Of a stretch of 63,718 bases of DNA, positions 57,279 through 63,718 are shown piece after piece (within the stretch, counting starts at the first letter, position 1; each line of letters begins with the position of its first letter). The translations under genes were made by a program, and so were the position numbers. The stretch lies in assembly GCF_010907035.1 (NCBI RefSeq), contig NZ_QUMK01000029.1:1-63718 (forward strand), read 5' to 3'. The DNA comes from Rhodopseudomonas sp. BR0M22. Its GTDB lineage: Bacteria > Pseudomonadota > Alphaproteobacteria > Rhizobiales > Xanthobacteraceae. The notes under the pieces were generated by a model, which worked only from the letters and a program-made list of their open reading frames with translations, did not search any database and was not told the origin of the DNA.

Positions 57279-58295
57279 ATGGTTGATTTCAAATCGATTA
57301 TCGCAAAGGTCGCGACCGGCGCGACGCTGACGCGCGAAGAAGCCACCGACGCTTTCGACGCGATGATGTCGGGCGACGCGACGCCGTCGCAGATGGGTGC
57401 GCTGCTGATGGGCCTCCGGGTCCGCGGCGAAACCGTCGACGAGATCACCGGCGCGGTGACCACGATGCGGGCCAAGATGCTCCCCGTCTCGGCTCCGACG
57501 GACGCGGTCGACATCGTCGGGACCGGCGGTGACGGCTCGGGTTCGGTCAATGTCTCGACCTGTGCCTCGTTCGTCGTCGCCGGCTGCGGCGTCACAGTCG
57601 CCAAGCACGGCAACCGCGCGCTGTCGTCGAAATCCGGCGCCGCCGACGTGCTCGCAGCGCTCGGCGTCAAGATCGACATCACGCCCGAGCAGGTCGGCCG
57701 CTGCGTCAACGAAGCCGGAATCGGCTTCATGTTCGCGCCGACGCATCATCCGGCGATGAAGAACGTCGGCCCGACCCGGGTCGAGCTCGCCACCCGCACC
57801 ATCTTCAACCTGCTCGGCCCGCTGTCCAACCCGGCCGGCGTCAAGCGCCAGATGATCGGCGTGTTCTCACGGCAATGGGTGCAGCCGCTCGCACAGGTGC
57901 TGAAGAACCTCGGCTCCGAGGCGATCTGGGTGGTGCACGGCTCCGACGGGCTCGACGAGATCACGCTGTCCGGCACCACTGCCGTTGCCGAGTTGAAGAA
58001 CGGCGAGATCACCAGCTTCGAGATCAGCCCCGAAGACGCCGGCCTGCCCCGCGCGCCCGCCGAAGCGCTGAAGGGCGGCGACGCCCAGGCCAATGCGGTG
58101 GCGCTGCGCGCCGTGCTGGAAGGCATGCCGGGCCCGTATCGCGACGTCGCCCTGCTCAACGCCGCCGCGACGCTGATCGTCGCCGGCAAGGCGAAGGACC
58201 TCAAGGAAGGCGTGACAATGGGCGCGCATTCCATCGACTCGGGCGCCGCCGAAGCCCGGCTGAAGAAGCTGATCGCGGTCTCCGCGGCGGCCTGA
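57279..58295 (+). CDS. trpD: Anthranilate phosphoribosyltransferase
   Basis: Second step of tryptophan synthesis: transfers phosphoribose from PRPP to anthranilate. The 338 residues contain the PRPP-binding [17 protein letters not shown], the [17 protein letters not shown] substrate motif, the metal-binding [15 protein letters not shown], and [15 protein letters not shown]. The ATG at 57279 begins [14 protein letters not shown]. It is in a ppiD-trpD-trpC-moaC gene order common in this lineage. Between trpD and trpC lies a truncated palindromic repeat. Confidence 0.96.
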   Translation: MVDFKSIIAKVATGATLTREEATDAFDAMMSGDATPSQMGALLMGLRVRGETVDEITGAVTTMRAKMLPVSAPTDAVDIVGTGGDGSGSVNVSTCASFVVAGCGVTVAKHGNRALSSKSGAADVLAALGVKIDITPEQVGRCVNEAGIGFMFAPTHHPAMKNVGPTRVELATRTIFNLLGPLSNPAGVKRQMIGVFSRQWVQPLAQVLKNLGSEAIWVVHGSDGLDEITLSGTTAVAELKNGEITSFEISPEDAGLPRAPAEALKGGDAQANAVALRAVLEGMPGPYRDVALLNAAATLIVAGKAKDLKEGVTMGAHSIDSGAAEARLKKLIAVSAAA

Positions 58296-58311
58296 GCGCC
58301 AAACCATCGCT

Positions 58312-58347
58312 CGTCATTGCTTCGCTGCTTCACTCCTCGCAATGACG
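58312..58347. repeat. Truncated palindromic repeat, family 1, copy 4
   Basis: CGTCATTGCTTCGCTGCTTC and CTCGCAATGACG: the outer arms of the 82-bp family-1 element without its centre, 36 bases in all. It lies in the trpD-trpC spacer. Its right edge contains an ATG at 58342 in frame with trpC. Confidence 0.75.
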
Positions 58348-58395
58348 AACGCTGAACTGATACTTTTGGTAAAGTCCGGCTCCAGGGAGCGTCAT

Positions 58396-59193
58396 GTGTC
58401 CGACATCCTGACCAAGATCGAAGCCTATAAGCGCGAGGAGATCGCGGCCGCCAAGCGCGAGCGTCCGCTTGCCGCGATCGAGGCGATCGCCCGTGAGGCG
58501 TCGCCGCCGCGTGGTTTCGTCAAGGCGCTGCGCGCCAAGCAGGCGGCCGGCGACTACGGGCTGATCGCCGAGATCAAGAAGGCCTCGCCTTCGAAAGGGC
58601 TGATCCGCGCCGACTTCGATCCGCCGGCGCTTGCCAAAGCCTATGAAGCCGGCGGCGCGGCGTGCCTGTCGGTGTTGACCGATACGCCGTCGTTCCAGGG
58701 CAGCCTCGATTACCTCGTCGCCGCGCGCGCCGCGGTGTCGTTGCCGGCGCTGCGCAAGGATTTCATGTACGACACCTATCAGGTGGTCGAGGCGCGCGCC
58801 CACGGCGCCGACTGCATCCTGATCATCATGGCGGCGCTCGATGACGCCGAGGCCAAGGACATCGAGGACGCTGCGTTCGATCTCGGCATGGATGTGCTGC
58901 TCGAAGTCCACAATGCGCCCGAACTCGAGCGCGCGCTGAAGCTGCGGTCGCCGATGGTCGGCGTCAACAACCGCAATCTGCGCACCTTCGAAGTGACGCT
59001 GGCGACCAGCGAGGCGCTGGCGCCCTTGATCCCAAGCGATCGCCTGATGGTCGGCGAAAGCGGCATCTTCACGCCCGACGATCTCGCCCGCCTCGCCCGC
59101 GTCGGGATGTCGACCTTCCTGGTCGGCGAAAGCCTGATGCGGCAGCAGGACGTCACCGCCGCCACCCGCGCGCTGCTGGCGCGCGCGGCCTGA
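58396..59193 (+). CDS. trpC: Indole-3-glycerol phosphate synthase
   Basis: Fourth step of tryptophan synthesis (ring closure of CdRP). The 265 residues form a TIM barrel: [20 protein letters not shown] contains the catalytic Lys, [50 protein letters not shown] and the phosphate motif [11 protein letters not shown]. The GTG at 58396 ([12 protein letters not shown]) is preferred because AGGGAG lies five bases upstream. The ATG at 58342 is in frame but belongs to a repeat element and adds 18 residues unlike TrpC. Confidence 0.95.
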   Translation: MSDILTKIEAYKREEIAAAKRERPLAAIEAIAREASPPRGFVKALRAKQAAGDYGLIAEIKKASPSKGLIRADFDPPALAKAYEAGGAACLSVLTDTPSFQGSLDYLVAARAAVSLPALRKDFMYDTYQVVEARAHGADCILIIMAALDDAEAKDIEDAAFDLGMDVLLEVHNAPELERALKLRSPMVGVNNRNLRTFEVTLATSEALAPLIPSDRLMVGESGIFTPDDLARLARVGMSTFLVGESLMRQQDVTAATRALLARAA

Positions 59194-59203
59194 GGCGGTA
59201 GGT

Positions 59204-59737
59204 ATGGCAAAGACGGCGAAGTCGAAATCCAAGCCAGAAGCGGCGGCGCCTGCCGCCCTCACCCATATCGGAGACAGCGGCGAAGCGCGGATGGTGGACG
59301 TGTCGGAAAAGCCGGCCACCGAACGCGTCGCGGTCGCGGAAGGCCGCGTGGTGATGAAGAAGGCGACACTGGAGCTGATCCTCAGCGGCGACGCCAAGAA
59401 GGGCGACGTGCTGGGCACCGCGCGCGTCGCCGGCATCATGGCGGCCAAGCGCACCGCCGAATTGATCCCGCTGTGCCATCCGCTGGCGCTGTCCAAGGTC
59501 ACGCTGGACATCACCCCGGACGCCAAGCTGCCGGGCTGCATCGTCCGCGCCACCTGCAAAGTCACCGGCCCCACCGGCGTCGAGATGGAAGCGCTGACCG
59601 CGGTCTCGGTCGCCTGCCTGACGATCTACGACATGATCAAGGCGGCCGAACGCGGCGTCCGGATCGAAGGCATCCATCTGATCGCCAAGACCGGCGGCAA
59701 GTCGGGCGACTACGTCGCGAGCGCGAGCCGAAAATAG
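59204..59737 (+). CDS. moaC: Cyclic pyranopterin monophosphate synthase (molybdenum cofactor)
   Basis: Second step of molybdopterin synthesis, forming cPMP after MoaA. The 177 residues contain [40 protein letters not shown] with the catalytic region, [20 protein letters not shown] and [10 protein letters not shown] at the C-terminus. The N-terminal first 15 residues are Lys/Ala-rich. It starts 10 bases after the trpC stop, matching the trpC-moaC order of this lineage. moeA, usually next, is replaced here by the P-type ATPase gene. Confidence 0.95.
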   Translation: MAKTAKSKSKPEAAAPAALTHIGDSGEARMVDVSEKPATERVAVAEGRVVMKKATLELILSGDAKKGDVLGTARVAGIMAAKRTAELIPLCHPLALSKVTLDITPDAKLPGCIVRATCKVTGPTGVEMEALTAVSVACLTIYDMIKAAERGVRIEGIHLIAKTGGKSGDYVASASRK

Positions 59738-59774
59738 GCTAGCATCGGCGGGCTCTCGAACGTCAGGTTTTCCG

Positions 59775-62330
59775 ATGCCCGACCTCCCTTCTGCCTCCGA
59801 CAGCATCCCCGGCCTCAGCGAGCGCGAGGCGGCGGAACGGCTCGCCAGCGAGGGCTACAACGAGCTGCCAAGCCCCGATCGCCGCACCCTGCTCGGGATC
59901 GTGCTGGAGGTGGTGCGCGAGCCGATGCTGGCGTTGCTGCTCGGCGGCGGCGTTGTCTACATGGCGCTCGGCGACCTGAAGGAAGCGATCATCCTGCTGA
60001 TCTTCGCCACCCTGTCGGTGGTGATCACGGTGGTGCAGGAAGCGCGCACCGAGCGCGTGCTGGAGACGCTGCGCGATCTCACCAGCCCGCGCGCCCTTGT
60101 CATCCGCGACGGTGTCCGCAAACGCATTGCGGGGCGCGAGGTGGCGCGCGGCGATATCATCGTATTGTCCGAGGGCGACCGCATCGCCGCCGACGCGGTG
60201 TTGCTGCAGGCCGATGATCTCCTCGTCGACGAGTCGCTGCTGACCGGCGAGTCGGTCCCGGTGCGCAAGCTCAGCCGGAACGAAGCCGACACCACCGCAT
60301 CGCACCGTCCTGGCGGCGACGATCAGCCCAATGTGTATTCCGGCGCGCTGGTGGTGCGCGGCGGCGGCCTCGCCGAAGTGATCGCCACGGGCGCACGTAG
60401 CGAAATCGGCAAAATCGGTCAGGCGCTCGGCTCGATGCAGACCGAAGCGCCGCGGCTGCAGCAACAGACCCGCGCGCTGGTCCGCACCTTTGGCCTCATC
60501 GCTGCCGCCTTCACCGCGCTGGTCGTGGTCCTCTATGGCACCTTGCGCGACGGCTGGCTCGACGCGGTGCTGGCCGGCATCACCGTCGGCATGTCGATGC
60601 TGCCGGAGGAATTCCCGGTGGTGCTGACGGTGTTCATGGCGATGGGCGCCTGGCGGATCTCGCAGGCCCGCGTGCTGACGCGGCGTGCCGCCGCGATCGA
60701 AGCGCTCGGCTCGGCCACCGTGCTGTGCACCGACAAGACCGGAACGCTGACCGAGAACCGGATGTCGGTCGCCGAACTGCGGCTTCCTTCCGGTGACGTA
60801 TTTCGCCCGCGGGACAGCGGCGCGCTGCCGCAAGGCTTCGCGCCGCTGCTGGAAGCCGGTCTGCTCGCCGCCGCGCCCGATCCGTTCGACCCGATGGACC
60901 TCGCGCTGCACCGGCTCGCCGGTGAGCATCTGCCCAGCCGCAATGGCGCGCGCAGCCTCGTCCACGCTTATGGGCTGCGCCGCGACCTGCTGGCGATCAC
61001 CCAGGTCTGGCGCGACCCGGACGATGCCAGCAACTACGTGGTGGCGGCGAAAGGTGCGCCGGAAGCGATCGCGCGGATGTGCGGCCTCGATGCCGCCGCG
61101 CTCGGCAACGTCTCGCGTACCGTCGATGCGATGGCGGCCGAGGGGCTGCGAGTGCTCGGCGTCGCGCGCGCGTCGCATCCGGGCGAGGATTGGCCGAAGA
61201 CCCAGCTCGGCTTCCGCTTCGACTTTCTCGGCCTCGTCGGCCTCGCCGATCCGCTGCGCGCGTCTGTGCCGGCCGCCGTCGCCGACTGCCGCACCGCCGG
61301 CATCCGCGTGGTGATGATCACCGGCGACTATCCGGCGACCGCCCAGGCGATCGCCCGCCAAGCCGGGATCGATGCCGACGGCTGCGTGACCGGCGACGAG
61401 ATCGCGGCCCTCGACGACGCCGCGCTGGCCGAGCGGCTGCGCACCGCCACCGTGTTCGCCCGGATCATGCCGGAGCAGAAGCTGCGGATCGTCGAAGCGC
61501 TGAAAGCCGACGGCGAAGTGGTGGCGATGACCGGCGACGGCGTCAACGATGCGCCATCGTTGAAGGCCGCGCATATCGGCATCGCGATGGGCGGCCGCGG
61601 CACCGACGTCGCCCGCGAGGCCTCCGCGATCGTGCTGCTCGACGACGATTTCGCCTCGATCGTCACGGCGATCCGGCTCGGACGGCGGATCTACGACAAT
61701 CTGGTCAAGGCGATGGGCTTCATCTTCGCCGTCCACGTTCCGATCGCCGGGCTGGCGCTGCTGCCGCTGCTGTTCGGATTGCAGATCCTGCTCGGACCGA
61801 TCCACATCGCGTTCCTCGAGATGATCATCGATCCGGTGTGCTCGATCGTGTTCGAGGCAGAGACCGCCGAGGACGACGTGATGCGCCGCCCGCCCCGCGA
61901 TCCGGAGCAACCGCTGTTCAGCCGGGCGCTGATCGCATGGGGATTGCTACAGGGGTTGCTGGTGTTCACGCTGGTCGGCGGCGTGTTCGTGATCGGCCAG
62001 ATGCGCGCGATGCCGGATACCGAGCTGCGCGCGCTGACATTCTTCGCGCTGGTGCTGAGCTTCGTCGGACTGATCTTCGTCAACCGCTCGTTCAGCGCCT
62101 CGCTGCTGACGGCGCTGCGGCGGCCGAACGCGATGCTGGCGGCGATGATCGGCATCGTCGCTGTGGTGCTGGTCGCCAGCCTGGCGTGGCCGTGGCTGCG
62201 CGATCTGTTCCGGTTCGGCCCGCTGCACCCGGACGATCTCGGCCTCACCGCGGCGGCGGCGCTGGTGGTGCTGATCGTACTGGAACTGGTCAAGCCGCTA
62301 TGGCGGAAGATGATGCGGCAACCGGCGTAG
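59775..62330 (+). CDS. P2-type cation-transporting ATPase
   Basis: 851-residue membrane ATPase. The actuator motif is LLTGESVPVRK; the phosphorylation site is VLCTDKTGTLTENRM (Asp in DKTGT); the nucleotide domain has AAKGAPEAIARM; the hinge has VAMTGDGVNDAPSLKAAHIG. The M4 segment is MLPEEFPVVLTVF, like Ca2+/Mn2+ and related P2-type pumps rather than heavy-metal P1B pumps. No N-terminal metal-binding domain is present. About ten transmembrane helices. The exact ion is not determinable. It is convergent with the small zinc-ribbon gene (37-base gap). Confidence 0.9.
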   Translation: MPDLPSASDSIPGLSEREAAERLASEGYNELPSPDRRTLLGIVLEVVREPMLALLLGGGVVYMALGDLKEAIILLIFATLSVVITVVQEARTERVLETLRDLTSPRALVIRDGVRKRIAGREVARGDIIVLSEGDRIAADAVLLQADDLLVDESLLTGESVPVRKLSRNEADTTASHRPGGDDQPNVYSGALVVRGGGLAEVIATGARSEIGKIGQALGSMQTEAPRLQQQTRALVRTFGLIAAAFTALVVVLYGTLRDGWLDAVLAGITVGMSMLPEEFPVVLTVFMAMGAWRISQARVLTRRAAAIEALGSATVLCTDKTGTLTENRMSVAELRLPSGDVFRPRDSGALPQGFAPLLEAGLLAAAPDPFDPMDLALHRLAGEHLPSRNGARSLVHAYGLRRDLLAITQVWRDPDDASNYVVAAKGAPEAIARMCGLDAAALGNVSRTVDAMAAEGLRVLGVARASHPGEDWPKTQLGFRFDFLGLVGLADPLRASVPAAVADCRTAGIRVVMITGDYPATAQAIARQAGIDADGCVTGDEIAALDDAALAERLRTATVFARIMPEQKLRIVEALKADGEVVAMTGDGVNDAPSLKAAHIGIAMGGRGTDVAREASAIVLLDDDFASIVTAIRLGRRIYDNLVKAMGFIFAVHVPIAGLALLPLLFGLQILLGPIHIAFLEMIIDPVCSIVFEAETAEDDVMRRPPRDPEQPLFSRALIAWGLLQGLLVFTLVGGVFVIGQMRAMPDTELRALTFFALVLSFVGLIFVNRSFSASLLTALRRPNAMLAAMIGIVAVVLVASLAWPWLRDLFRFGPLHPDDLGLTAAAALVVLIVLELVKPLWRKMMRQPA

Positions 62331-62367
62331 CGCCAGCCGCCGCATCGCAGAACGCGCATCTGCGTCG

Positions 62368-62568
62368 TTACGCGAACGCGTAGTCCGCGGCCTGCCGGTC
62401 GATCACAAACCGGCTGGTATTGGCGCAGTCTTCACAGCGATAGATGTGGCGCTCGAACTCAACCTTGCGTCCGACCGGTCGTGGCTCGACGCGCACGAGC
62501 CGCATGGTCGCGCCGCACTCCAGGCAGCGGGACGGGTCGAAACTGGTTGATACGTGGCGCCAGACCAT
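62368..62568 (-). CDS. Small CxxC zinc-ribbon-like protein
   Basis: 66 residues with two Cys pairs, CLECGATM and IYRCEDCANTSRF, about 28 residues apart, as in a zinc ribbon. The ATG at 62568 is preceded by GGAGGAGG. No specific family is recognised and no function is assigned. It is downstream of, and partly overlapped by, the hypothetical gene at 62459-62935 on the same strand. Confidence 0.72.
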   Translation of the reverse strand: MVWRHVSTSFDPSRCLECGATMRLVRVEPRPVGRKVEFERHIYRCEDCANTSRFVIDRQAADYAFA

Positions 62569-62935
62569 AATGCCTCCTCCATGATGGCCGGTAGTCGTCG
62601 GACGGATCATGCTGAGCGGCGCGGTCGCCGCTCAGCCGGATCGAGGCCCCGCCTTTCGGCGGCGGATCGTCGTCATCGAGCCGCTGCAAGGCGTCGAGGA
62701 TCGCGCGTAGCGGCACCGGAGCACGGTGCCCCGGCGCGAGACGCAGCCACGGCTGCTGCTCGACGGCATTGGCGTCGGACGCCCATGAGGAGAGGATGGC
62801 CCGCTTTTCGGCGGTGCAAAGCGCGTCGTCGCGCAGCACCTGATCGGGATGATCGTAGACCGTCGCTGACGGTCTCAAGGCCGTGACGCTGGCGGAGCCA
62901 GGCGCGTAACTGTGTTCGAAATTGGTGGATCGCAT
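62459..62935 (-). CDS. Conserved small hypothetical protein of Bradyrhizobiaceae type
   Basis: 158 residues. The central part, HPDQVLRDDALCTAEKRAIL followed by SSWASDANAVEQQPWLR, then VPLRAILDALQRLDDDDPPP, matches a small soluble family I recall from many Rhizobiales, of unknown function and often near stress genes. The ATG at 62935 has GGGAGGA six bases upstream, which makes this start convincing. The last 37 or so residues overlap the zinc-ribbon gene in another frame (62459-62568). Either the overlap is real or a frameshift has removed an earlier stop. Confidence 0.68.
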   Translation of the reverse strand: MRSTNFEHSYAPGSASVTALRPSATVYDHPDQVLRDDALCTAEKRAILSSWASDANAVEQQPWLRLAPGHRAPVPLRAILDALQRLDDDDPPPKGGASIRLSGDRAAQHDPSDDYRPSWRRHYGLAPRINQFRPVPLPGVRRDHAARARRATTGRTQG

Positions 62936-63060
62936 CTGTGTCCTCCCGAATTCCTCCTTCCAAAACCGGGACGGCCGATGATTTGGACACGGCGTTACCG
63001 CTTTCAAGACCCTGCTCGAAAAAATCTTCGAGCCCCTCCCACGGGACTACCACCCTGCCC

Positions 63061-63088
63061 CTTGACGACGGCGCAACCGCGCCCAAAT
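63061..63088 (+). promoter_or_regulatory. Candidate heat-shock sigma factor (RpoH) promoter for hsp20
   Basis: CTTGAC (63061-63066), 16 bases, CCAAAT (63083-63088) resembles the alphaproteobacterial RpoH pattern (CTTG, about 17 bases, CYATNT). It is about 88 bases upstream of the hsp20 ATG. A CCCGCG/CGCGGG hairpin occurs in the leader. Judged by eye only. Confidence 0.35.
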
Positions 63089-63175
63089 CGAAGGCACACC
63101 CGCGATACGCGGGCGACTTCACGATCACAACTAACAGTATCGAGGACATTCAAGACTGAGTACGAGGAGGCATCC

Positions 63176-63679
63176 ATGAACATGCGCGACATCATCCCCT
63201 GGGGCCGGACCAATCAACCCGTGACCCGCTCGTTCGAAGGCGACCCGTTCCTGTCGCTGCACCGCGAGATGAATCGGCTGTTCGACGACGTATTCCGCGG
63301 CTTCGACGTGCCGGCCCGTGCCGGCGCTCTGACGCCGTTCAGTACCGGTTGGCCGAAGCTCGAAATCACCGATGGCGACAAGCAGCTGAAGATCGCCGCC
63401 GAAGTGCCGGGCCTCGAAGAGAAAGACATCGAGGTCCTGCTCGACGACGGCACGCTGACGATCCGCGGTGAAAAGACCTCGTCCAACGAGGCCAAGGACA
63501 AGCAGTTCAGCGAGCACTTCTACGGCAAGTTCGAGCGCCGGATTCCGCTGGACGTCGCAGTCGCCGCCGATCAGGTCAGCGCCAGCTTCAAGAACGGCGT
63601 GCTGATCGTGACGCTGCCGAAGGTGGACACCCCGCCCTCGACGGCCAAACGGATCGAAATCCAGAAGGCGAACTCATAA
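63176..63679 (+). CDS. Small heat-shock protein Hsp20 (alpha-crystallin domain)
   Basis: 167-residue ATP-independent chaperone holding unfolded proteins. The N-terminal arm contains PFLSLHREMNRLFDDVFRGF. The alpha-crystallin domain (about 55-155) has PKLEITDGDKQLKIAAEVPG, LDDGTLTIRGEKTS and FERRIPLDVAVAADQVSASF. It closes with GVLIVTLPKVD and a short C-terminal extension. The ATG at 63176 follows GAGGAGG. It belongs to the class A rhizobial type judging by motif, but the class call is tentative. Confidence 0.94.
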   Translation: MNMRDIIPWGRTNQPVTRSFEGDPFLSLHREMNRLFDDVFRGFDVPARAGALTPFSTGWPKLEITDGDKQLKIAAEVPGLEEKDIEVLLDDGTLTIRGEKTSSNEAKDKQFSEHFYGKFERRIPLDVAVAADQVSASFKNGVLIVTLPKVDTPPSTAKRIEIQKANS

Positions 63680-63718
63680 CGCGATGCTAAGCGTCCGCGC
63701 CCCGGCTCCGTATCGCGG

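Noticed and set aside
55365-57749. Very long minus-strand open frame (over 790 codons) opposite ppiD and trpD
   Set aside because: It lies exactly antisense to two well-supported genes; such shadows are common in high-GC genomes. Its translation is Arg/Asp/Gly-rich without domain motifs.
58342-58395. TrpC start at the ATG 58342
   Set aside because: This ATG belongs to a repeat element. The GTG at 58396 has AGGGAG in front and gives the family-typical N-terminus.
59763-61910. Long minus-strand open frame opposite the P-type ATPase
   Set aside because: It is antisense to a gene with complete P-type ATPase motifs and shows no independent motif or start signal.
63089-63175. ROSE-type RNA thermometer in the hsp20 leader
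   Set aside because: The leader is short. It has a CCCGCG/CGCGGG hairpin, but I see no pyrimidine-rich anti-Shine-Dalgarno segment pairing with GAGGAGG.

Overview
This 63.7 kb window is high-GC chromosomal DNA from an alphaproteobacterium of the Bradyrhizobium/Rhodopseudomonas/Nitrobacter group, most probably Rhodopseudomonas. I base this on the protein families, on conserved gene order (nlpD-pcm-surE-serS-tatCBA-scpBA-nagZ-SPOR-argS-dgt-erpA; pdhA-pdhB-DUF5076-pdhC-lpdA; eno; kdsA-pyrG-secG-tpiA-ppiD-trpDC-moaC) and on several short palindromic repeat families typical of these genomes. I recognise no rRNA, tRNA, CRISPR array, transposase or prophage. About 95% of the window is coding.

Layout. 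1-6.4 kb: a DUF815 ATPase, a double-barrel outer-membrane protein, NlpD, Pcm, a single-domain response regulator and a GrpB-like protein. 6.4-22.9 kb: a long, mostly minus-strand housekeeping run (surE, serS, twin-arginine translocase, condensin ScpAB, NagZ, a SPOR protein, argS, dgt, then erpA on plus). It is interrupted by a TonB-dependent siderophore receptor and a secreted CAP-domain protein. 23.1-27.5 kb: an accessory block between erpA and xthA. It holds a membrane Cache sensor with no output domain, translationally coupled to a pentameric ligand-gated ion channel, then two tandem paralogues of unknown function and an XRE regulator. 27.7-36.7 kb: xthA, exoR, the pyruvate dehydrogenase operon (with a DUF559 gene bracketed by inverted repeats inside it) and an FtsB-like protein. 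36.7-46.9 kb: metabolic genes (flavin reductase, CoA-transferase, LysE exporter, 2OG-Fe dioxygenase-like protein, MDR oxidoreductase, enolase, QueF, MFS transporter, KdsA, VOC and NIPSNAP proteins).

47.0-51.7 kb is a second accessory block. It has a BrnT-BrnA toxin-antitoxin pair with a perfect palindromic operator, and then a divergent cluster: an unknown protein with a Cys-His motif, a PAAR-repeat protein with a signal peptide, and an exported TPR-CHAT protease-like protein. I see no type VI secretion genes nearby. 51.9-63.7 kb returns to core genes (pyrG, secG, tpiA, ppiD, trpD, trpC, moaC). It ends in a probable stress group: a P2-type cation ATPase, two small proteins and an Hsp20.

The best candidates for a new system are the Cache sensor/ion-channel pair (23.1-25.2 kb) and the PAAR/CHAT cluster (47.6-51.7 kb). 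A separate theme is repeat domestication. Palindromic repeats supply in-frame ATG codons next to three genes, lie in frame in the pyruvate dehydrogenase E2 linker, and delimit the DUF559 gene at both ends.
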